Assembly (NCBI GenBank): GCA_002496905.1
Contig: DALV01000008.1
Location: forward strand, 1 to 21,308
Origin: Euryarchaeota archaeon UBA105
Lineage (GTDB): Archaea; Thermoplasmatota; Poseidoniia; Poseidoniales; Thalassarchaeaceae
Length of the DNA stretch: 21,308 nt
Direction: 5' to 3'
Under the pieces are notes generated by a model. That model searched no databases. It was not told where the DNA came from and saw only the letters and a list, made by a program, of their open reading frames with translations. The position numbers and the translations under genes were made by a program. Shown piece by piece: positions 6,125-14,600 of the stretch (position 1 is its first letter; each line of letters opens with the position of its first letter).

Positions 6125-8143
6125 ATGACCGCGAAAGTAGTCGATTCTTCGGCGAGGTACTTCGCTCACCCCGAAGTTAGAGAATCTCAGTCGGACATGA
6201 TTACCGATGGGATTGAGGCACTATTTTGTGAGGGGACTTTGCTGGCTTCGGCCCCCACTGGAATAGGGAAAACCGCTGCCTCATTAGCCAGTGCGATTAA
6301 CGTACTGAGAACTTCTACTGAAAATCTGAAAATATTATTCCTAACAGGTCGTCAATCGCAGCATAGGATAGTTGTCGACACTGTTCAAAAAATTAACCAG
6401 AAACTTGGTACAACAGAGCCTTCGATAAAATTGGTAGATCTAATCGGTCGCGAAGGTATGTGTCGCAATGTCGATAGAATGAGCGGTAAATGCGATTGTG
6501 AAGATGAGTTGGACTCCTCGATGAGAGATGAATTGAGAGCTGATATGCAAGCAAACATTCTGCGAAGGCCTACTCACGTTGATGATTTGATTCAGAATAG
6601 TAGACGGGTTAATCTCTGCCCTTGGGCAACAGCTAGAGAGACAGTGAAAAATTGTGACGTACTGGTTTGTGATTACAATCACGTTTTCATTGATAGTGTT
6701 AGAGAGGCATCATTAACTTCTATGGGAGTGGATATTGAAAACACCATTCTGATTGTTGATGAGGCACATAATTTGCCAGATAGAGTTCGTAATGGGATGG
6801 AACGTCGAATAATCTCTAACACCTTTCGAGATGCACGATTTGAGGTACAAGAACACTTAGAAACATTCATTGAATTGGCGGCCTCAAAAGGAGAAGATGT
6901 AGAATTAGACGAAATGGAATGGGCTGAAAGATCACTAAAACGGCTTCAGTCTCAGATGCCAACTTGGTTCTCTGCAAGGGAAAAAGAATTAGCTCGCTCA
7001 GATGATGAAGATATGCAAATAGAGACTAATAATCTACTAGAAGAGATGGAAACTATCCTTAACGAAACACTAGAAGAAAACCCAAAGGGAAGATTCTCTA
7101 GCCTTCATAGACTAGTTGCACAATTATACTCAGTTCGCGTAGATTTAGAAAATGAGGATGATGATGAAAGAGAGACCAGTAGTGAAAGATTAGCTGCCTT
7201 CATTACCACCTGTGGGCAATATGAAGACTCTTCTGCCCTTGTATTGGTTTTTGATAAATTACTTGATGAGCCTAGAGTGAGATCTTTTCTACTTGATCCA
7301 GGGGTAGTTTCCGGGCCTCTTTTTACCTCTTGCCGCGGTTCTATACTAATGTCAGGAACATTGTTTCCGGCTGAAATGTATAGAGATTTATTGCGGCTAC
7401 CAGAAAATGAAGAAAGGAAAGTGTTTGCTAAGGACTATGATTCGCCATTCTTGTCGGAAAGAAGGCCTGTTTTAGTAGCCCAAAATACCACCTCAAGATA
7501 TACCGAACGTGGAGAAACCAATACGAACAATATCCGTGACCATGTAATAGAGGTTTTACGCAATACACCAGGCCACGTTGCGTTATTTGCACAAAGTTAT
7601 GCAATGTTGGATATGGTGCTGGACGATTATCGCTGGATTCCATGGGGCGTCCAGATAGAGAAGGAGAGTTCCCGAATGAGTAAACGCCAAGTCGGGGAAA
7701 TGGTTGAGAATCTATATCGTAAACGTAGAACTAACGACAGAATCATGCTTTGCGGAGTTCTTTCTGGTAAATTGGCAGAAGGAGTTGATTATCCTGAAAA
7801 TATACTAGATGCAGTAATTTGTATTGGACTACCTGTGCCTCCTCCAAGTGCACGACAGAAAGCATTGACAGACTATTGCCAAGATAAATTTGGAGTTAAC
7901 GCTGCAAGAAAATACTCTAGCCATCAACCAGCGGTAAACAGCGTACTACAAGCGATTGGTCGGCCAATCAGGAAATCTGAGGATAGAGCACTTGTAGTAA
8001 TCCTAGAAAAAAGAATTCGAGAAAAGCCATACAGATTTTGCATCCCTACAAACCTAATGGTGATGAGAAGCCAGGACGCGGGGAGAACTGGTCGTCTTGC
8101 CAAGAGGTTTTTCCAACGCTTTCCGGATCCGGCTATAGAGTGA
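6125..8143 (+). CDS. xpd: XPD/Rad3-family iron-sulfur DNA helicase
   Basis: A superfamily 2, 5'-to-3' DNA helicase of the XPD/Rad3/DinG group (COG1199), expected in DNA repair. From ATG at 6125 the 672 residues carry Walker A APTGIGKT (43-50), four cysteines placed like the XPD 4Fe-4S ligands (Cys113 in GMC, Cys123 and Cys125 in KCDC, Cys165 in LCPW), VCDYNHVF, the DEAH box at 212-215 (VDEAHNLPD), MSGTLFPAEMY, GKLAEGVDYP, GLPVPPPS, and motif VI QAIGRPIR (about 609-616). Motif order and spacing match archaeal XPD; DinG-type function cannot be fully excluded. A TTG three codons upstream is possible, but ATG is favoured with AGGTTGGA just ahead. A glutamate/aspartate-rich insert at about 280-355 is probably part of the arch region. 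A small gene follows after about 50 bp and may be co-transcribed. Confidence 0.88.
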   Translation: MTAKVVDSSARYFAHPEVRESQSDMITDGIEALFCEGTLLASAPTGIGKTAASLASAINVLRTSTENLKILFLTGRQSQHRIVVDTVQKINQKLGTTEPSIKLVDLIGREGMCRNVDRMSGKCDCEDELDSSMRDELRADMQANILRRPTHVDDLIQNSRRVNLCPWATARETVKNCDVLVCDYNHVFIDSVREASLTSMGVDIENTILIVDEAHNLPDRVRNGMERRIISNTFRDARFEVQEHLETFIELAASKGEDVELDEMEWAERSLKRLQSQMPTWFSAREKELARSDDEDMQIETNNLLEEMETILNETLEENPKGRFSSLHRLVAQLYSVRVDLENEDDDERETSSERLAAFITTCGQYEDSSALVLVFDKLLDEPRVRSFLLDPGVVSGPLFTSCRGSILMSGTLFPAEMYRDLLRLPENEERKVFAKDYDSPFLSERRPVLVAQNTTSRYTERGETNTNNIRDHVIEVLRNTPGHVALFAQSYAMLDMVLDDYRWIPWGVQIEKESSRMSKRQVGEMVENLYRKRRTNDRIMLCGVLSGKLAEGVDYPENILDAVICIGLPVPPPSARQKALTDYCQDKFGVNAARKYSSHQPAVNSVLQAIGRPIRKSEDRALVVILEKRIREKPYRFCIPTNLMVMRSQDAGRTGRLAKRFFQRFPDPAIE

Positions 8144-8195
8144 AATTCAGTCAATGGATTCATGAAAGTCGGATTCCTCGCAAGGTTGAGTGACT

Positions 8196-8657
8196 ATGTG
8201 GCGGAAGGTCGAAGTTGAAGGTTCCAAGACCCTTGGTGAAGAATTGGATGACAATCTGGATAGAGGATTGGATATAGACGCTGAAACCATGCATCAACGG
8301 TTTTTGGCAGACCTACCGCATCTTGAATCGGCAAAAAGTAATCATAACGAGGTATTGACACAGATTTCTGGTAGAATAGATGAATCAAAGGAACATTCTA
8401 GGTCATTGGATTCACAGAGTGTTGCCTTTGAAGAATTAGATAGAAAGGCGGCAAAAGCGGGATTTGATATCGATTTAGATACGGATTCTCTAACTGAACT
8501 TTCGGTAACTACGTCAATAGACGATGGAAGAAGATTAGTCCGAGTGATTGCTCCTGAACGCTTCGGAGGGATGATTCGCACACTTTCAGTTCCAGCGTCA
8601 ATGGATGTAGAGTCGGCAATTATTTCAGATGGAGTTCTTCATCTGAATTTTGATTAA
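8196..8657 (+). CDS. Small protein with an Hsp20/alpha-crystallin-like C-terminus
   Basis: A 153-residue cytoplasmic protein, not firmly recognised. The N-terminal 90 residues are acidic and probably helical. From about residue 100 the sequence resembles the second half of an Hsp20-type beta-sandwich: strand-rich SIDDGRRLVRVIAPE, then GGMIRTLSVPASMDVESA and the ending SDGVLHLNF, which mirrors the family's R-x-LP-(x)n-A-x-x-(D/N)GVL pattern. The first half of the usual domain is not evident, so this is either divergent or a different sandwich. No signal peptide or membrane helix is visible. GTG at 8190 is an alternative start, but AAGGTTGAG upstream suits ATG at 8196 better. It lies about 50 bp behind the helicase gene, suggesting a shared transcript and perhaps an accessory role. 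Its TAA abuts the stop of the convergent giant gene with no base between. Confidence 0.6.
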   Translation: MWRKVEVEGSKTLGEELDDNLDRGLDIDAETMHQRFLADLPHLESAKSNHNEVLTQISGRIDESKEHSRSLDSQSVAFEELDRKAAKAGFDIDLDTDSLTELSVTTSIDDGRRLVRVIAPERFGGMIRTLSVPASMDVESAIISDGVLHLNFD

Positions 8658-11600
8658 TCAGGCGACTGCTTCACTGAGATCAAAAGAATCTCGCTCTGGT
8701 ACGTCTTGTAACTCATCAATTTCTTGCAATACCATTGATAGTGCATGCTGCGCATTTTGTCTATGACCATCTCCCAACTTGTGAGACGAATATCTGGCCT
8801 CTTCGAAAATTCGATCTAATGCCACAAGAGCTTCTTCACTAATCGGTAGGGCCTTTCTAATTGCCATTTCAAATTCCCTTACAGTTTCAAAGTCTCGGCG
8901 AAGGAATCCATTTCTCATCAGTATGTTGCAAAGGCTCTCATAACAATTGAATATGGCCTCTCGGATCTCGTCTCCAGCAGCTAGTAACTCAGCCGTATAA
9001 CTGAAAATACCTGCAATCTCATCAAGTGCCGCTAATCGGCGTCTTCTGAGAGACAAACCTAATCCAACGAGAGTTCCTAAAATCAAGAGCATCCCGATAA
9101 GAGCAATAATTTGCCAGAATGTGAAGAGAGGCGCTGGATCTTCGTAAGTCATCTCGATACCAGAATAATCATTGTTCAACCACAAACGGTCATTCGGACT
9201 GATTAATTGAGAGTCTGTTTGGAATAGTAGAGATAGTTCCCCCCACTTATTTTTGTTGTAAAAGGCTGGTTGGTTTTGTATTGTGAAATCATAATCCATT
9301 ATGCCATTTGAATCGGTGAGTTTGACATTTTGGAAATGTATCACTGATTGGTTGACGAGTCTAGCGACAATGGAAATGCCTTCAACGGGTAGCCCAGTAT
9401 CGTTGGCGGTAACGGTTACTGTACCATTTATTCGCCTCTGGTTTTCCTTGATATGATGGCTATCCGGGGTAAATGTAAATGTCACTGGAACTCGGATGTT
9501 GACTATATGCTCAATATCGACACCGTTTAGGAATCTATCAGCATCAGGGAGTGCGGATATTGTGAGTGATAATTCACCAGGGGGCATCGTTGAGCGAGCT
9601 GGAGAGATTAGTTCGAAGTGGCCTGTGGATTCGTCCCAAACTAGGATTGAAGGTTCTGCTAAACCGTTCCAAAGCAAGACCACTTCCATACCCTCAATGA
9701 CGTTGCTTTCGCCACCGACTTCGACAATCCTTCCAACCAGTTTAATCTCCTTTGATTCATCTGAACGAATTATCAAATCGGTTTCCCAAAGAACTTCAAT
9801 CTGGATATCTGCCTTTGCATAAACCGTCATGTTATACTCAACTGGAAGGTAGAATGTTTGACCCTCAAAGGTGAATCTAACATCATGCCCACCTCTTGCG
9901 ATTAGGTAGCCAATTGAATAGTCTAATTCGAAAACTCCATCATCGCCAGTAGTAATTCGGTTGATTTCTACACCATCAAGAGAGACTATTATTTCTCGAC
10001 CTGAAAGACCTGGTGCCCCTGCGGTATCTGAGTCAAATAATCGACCTGTAAAGTTCCATTGTTCGCCTCTAGTAACCGACACATCATCTACCTGCAGATT
10101 AATCGCAGTATGGTAAGCAATGGTTAGATTGGCATCTACACTTCCGGGTCTGTAATAGCCTTGTGCGGGTGCGCTTACAGTAATTGTATGGAAGCCGATT
10201 TCTAAGAAGTCCGAAACTACCCAATTGAAAGACCAATCTCCATTTTCACGACTTGTTGTGATGCCCACTAAAGTTCCGTCAATGAAAATCTCAAGTGAAT
10301 GATTAGCCAATCCTCCATCTGGAAGATTATCCCTAACAGTTCCCGTTAGTCTCATTTCATCCCCTACGGCATAAGCACTTGGAGGGTCTATCGAAATGAT
10401 TGTCGGTGCGTATACTGTGAATACTGTAGTTGAATTAGAAGGTAGTATGAACTCTTCACCTTGGAAAATTATCTTCACCAAGCGAGGCCCTAGGGGCATA
10501 TCTGGTGGGATTGGGAGATATACGCTGAATGTACCATTTTCCTCTACTTGTAGGCCGGTTAGGAATTGATCATTCATAGTGACTTCTAGATATCTATCTC
10601 CGAGTGTACGACCGGCCCCATCGGTAAGCATTCCCTCAATCAGGAGTAGTTGGTTCCTATCCACCTCGCCAGGAGGAGTCGTAAGAACGACTTGAGATGT
10701 TTGTGTTACATTGAATCCGACTGTAGTGGCAGAAGGTAGGTAATATTCAGGATTCAAAGAATCTCCTTGACCCATAGGGTCAACCCAAGTAAATCCTCCG
10801 AGGAATTTCGCTGTAACCGTATGAGCTCCGTAATCCATGTCTAATGGTAAATCATAGGTAACTCTCCATTGTCCTGTGGAAGCATTAGACACTGTTGTGT
10901 AGGCTGAACCTACATCAATTCCATCAATCCAAATATGGATTACTCCACCTGAAATTAGGCCGTTGTCCGTCAATAATTGGCCATGTTCATCTAGAAGCGT
11001 CCCAGTGAAGGTAATGTTTTCTCCAGCAATCATAGATCCAGTTAATTCTGTGAATTCGATTACAGTTGGTGCCAGAACGATTACTCGAGACCAAGTGGAA
11101 TCTCCTATCAATCCTGTAGTTCCATTTATTCCAGGGAATTCTGCTGAAATTAACATAGAGCCTTGGGTTCTTTGTGAGTCTACTGGAATAATCAACGTTG
11201 CGCGACCAGTTGAATCAGTTGTTACAGATTGAATGAATGAACCATCAACTAGGATGTCTATCTCTGCATTTACGACCAATTGACCAGCATTGTCTATGAT
11301 TGAAAGATTAACACTAACATCATCGCCTCTAACCACTCTTCTATCCGGGTCTAAGTCTGCTGGATCTAAGATTGAGATTAGGGAGTAACCTCTACTGTCA
11401 AAAGTACCTATATCGCTACTAGAACCGTAATAATTTACGGTCGGAGTGTAGCTTGCTGTAATATTATGAGTACCTCTAGGGAAGGATAGTCCGAGGGTGA
11501 TTACTGCACTCCAAGTCCCATTTGGATTCACCACACCACCCGTGGCTTGGAATCCAGAATCCGTGCCATCTATTGAGAACGTGAGTGAAGAAGGTAAAGC

Positions 11601-14600
11601 CGCCCCTGTTCTATCCATTATCCCTGTACCATTGCTAGAAAGTAAAGTTCCACTAACATTGAACGATTCTCCGGCAATTGGGTTATCGGTTACCGTTGAG
11701 ATTGTTAGATTGGTAGGTGAACGAACGAAAATTTGGTTCATTACAGTAGTTGTTGTGTGTAGAGTTGAAGAGCCATTGAAATATAGTGTAATTCCAATTA
11801 ATCCGAGTGGGTGAGAATGTGGAACATCGAATGTGAAATTTACTAATCCTTGCCCATTAGTCACTCCTTCATTCAACCATGTATCGTGGAACTTAGCCGC
11901 AACCTGCATGTCTCCAACTGGAAGGTCATTATCCGAAAATTCAGTCAATCGAGCACCGAATGTAATCGATGTTCCCCGGTCAACAACTGTCTGGATTATT
12001 GGTGTCCTATCTGTGAATCGAGTAACTCCCTTTACGAGAATAGAGGCATTACCCGTACCTGTAAGATAGAATGGCGAACTTCCTTCAATCACGCTCACTA
12101 CTACAGTTTTCGTGCCACTTGAAACTCCATCTCCGAATGGGTCTGTTGGGACTGATACCGAGAACGAACCATTGTTTGTTGTTGTATGACTGGACACTAA
12201 AGTTTCACTTGAATCATTGAGGAAGAAGACTTCTACTGCCATTGGTCCACTGACACTTCTATTTCCATCGAATCCATCCAATACTTGTCCGGAAAGAGTA
12301 AATGATTGCCCCGCAGTTACTTCTTGAGGTATTGAGATAATTTCGACCAGACTGTCTACCTGCACAGTTAAATTGGCAAATGTATCATTACCGATCCAGC
12401 GCCCTGCATCGGCGTCTGTTAGGTTATCTGTTAGATCGTCAGCGGCATGTACACGAAGGTCGTAGAACCCTGGAGTAGTATCTTCTAGAATAGTAGGATT
12501 AAATCTTGCAACACCATCGATATCTGTTGTGGCTGAGTCAATAATTACCTGATTCGGACCACCCCAATCGAAGTATAAGTCAACATCCACATCCGACACC
12601 ACAGAATCATCTGCGATATCTGTAATTGTAGCATTTAGAATAAGAGTAGTACCAGCAATGACGATGATTGATTGAGGTTCCGCATCCACTACAAACTCGC
12701 TTTGAAGACCAGTCAAGACTCTTGTTTGTACAAGAGTAGTATAGAACGGGCCAAGTACCTCAGCATTTGTTGAGAAGTCTAGAACAAAGCGTAGGAAGTA
12801 AGCACTAGAACGAACATCTGTAGGCATTGTAAATGAGTAGTTGTAGGCACCTGTTGTCTCATTAATCCAGCCACTGGCGAGTGTACGAATAACTGGAGGG
12901 GCTGGGCTTCCGTCAGGACTTGGCGGTAAATCGGATGGTATCTCTAATTGAATAACAATTGAAGAGTTATTCCCTATAATCGGGGAGAGGTGGAAAATAT
13001 CCTGAGCTACACCCGAGACCCATGTCACTGTACCTCTATCAGTCCATTCGGAACCCAAAGTGACTGTTACATTGGCTTTGCCTTGTATCCTGATTGTATC
13101 GAGCACTGAAGCAGGCCTTAGCCAAGTCGAACCCGTGTAGTTAAGTTGCCAAAGGTAATCTCCTGCAAAGGTATTTGAATTTGGAACCCAAACTACATTG
13201 AAACTACCAGATTCAGGGTCGGTAATATTGAACACTTCAGTGCCATTGAAATCCACGCTGTATAGTCCGGGGAAATCGGCAACAGAAGTTCCTGTGTGGT
13301 CAGATAACTGCACACCAACCAAAGCCTCAGTACCCCTCTCGGTAGGAATTAATTGATACTCAAATTCCACATAAGACCTGATACCAAATGTAGACAGGAA
13401 GGATTCCTCATCTGTTGCGAATAATTCTTCTGCAGAATAAATGAATTTGACCTCAACAAGACCTGCAGGGATTGGTACAGAAGACTCGTTGAAATTCCAT
13501 TCAATTGAAAATTGACCCGGTGTTGTTGTCCAATTGCTAGAATTTAGTTGCCAGGTTGCGAGGTCTGTGTAGGGGCCGTTTGTTCCTGCTCTTCGCATTT
13601 GGAAAGTTAGTGAGCCATTCAAAGGCTCGGGGGATGGTCCTCTACTAACTGCGGTCCCGTTAATGAAAACTAATTGATTGATATCTAGGATACTGTTGTT
13701 TGCGTCGCTGCCTTCCAAAGAAATGGTTAGATTTGGTGAAGGTGTAATGTTGAAATTAAAATCAATCGCGTTTGGCCTTAGATGATATTCTGGATTGCTG
13801 GCATTGTTCAAATCTGTTTGATGCCAGCCTAAGAATGCCAAACTAGCATTGATCAAGCCTAGAGGTTCATTTTCTGAAATCGGAACCGTGAACTCAAAAT
13901 ATCCACCAGAGCCAACATCTGAAATTAGGTTAACATCTCCGTCCTCGATTGTTGTATAATTTAGGAGAACTTGTAGAGTATCTAACATGGCTGGGTCTGT
14001 AAGTGGAAGATTAGCCCAAGCCATGTTTCCAGTAACGGTTGAATTAACTCCTACACCCAACATAGGTTGTTCCGCAGGCACGGGGCTACTGATTGACAGA
14101 TTTACATCGTCTGTTATGTTAATTGACCACGGGAAAGAAACACTCTGAACTCCAACGTATCCTTGTTTCTGAGTCAATATTACCAGGGAACCAAAACCTG
14201 GCTTAATCATCTCAGAAGGGGAACCATTGAATGAGAAGAATCCTTCAGAATCAGTTGTTGTAGTACCGATTAGTCTGCTGGCCAACGCAGCACTTCCTGG
14301 TACATCTGCAGTCTCATTATCGGGTACTAAGTATAGTTCTAGATTAATGCCCTCTATACTCGAGGAGTTACTAACGAATTGTAATGTACCATTAAGAGAA
14401 ATGTTACCGGAGGAGTAATCTCTCTCCAAAGAATTAGGAGACCATGTTTCATCCACTACTTCTACAACTGAAACCTCGGGACAAGCTTCGAACGGAATCC
14501 AGCCAAGATCTAATTCGCCTTGATTTGCATTTGTCTGAAGGTGGACTTCAACCCACCATGAGAAATCATTTCCATAAACTTCGAATCCATTATCGACCCA

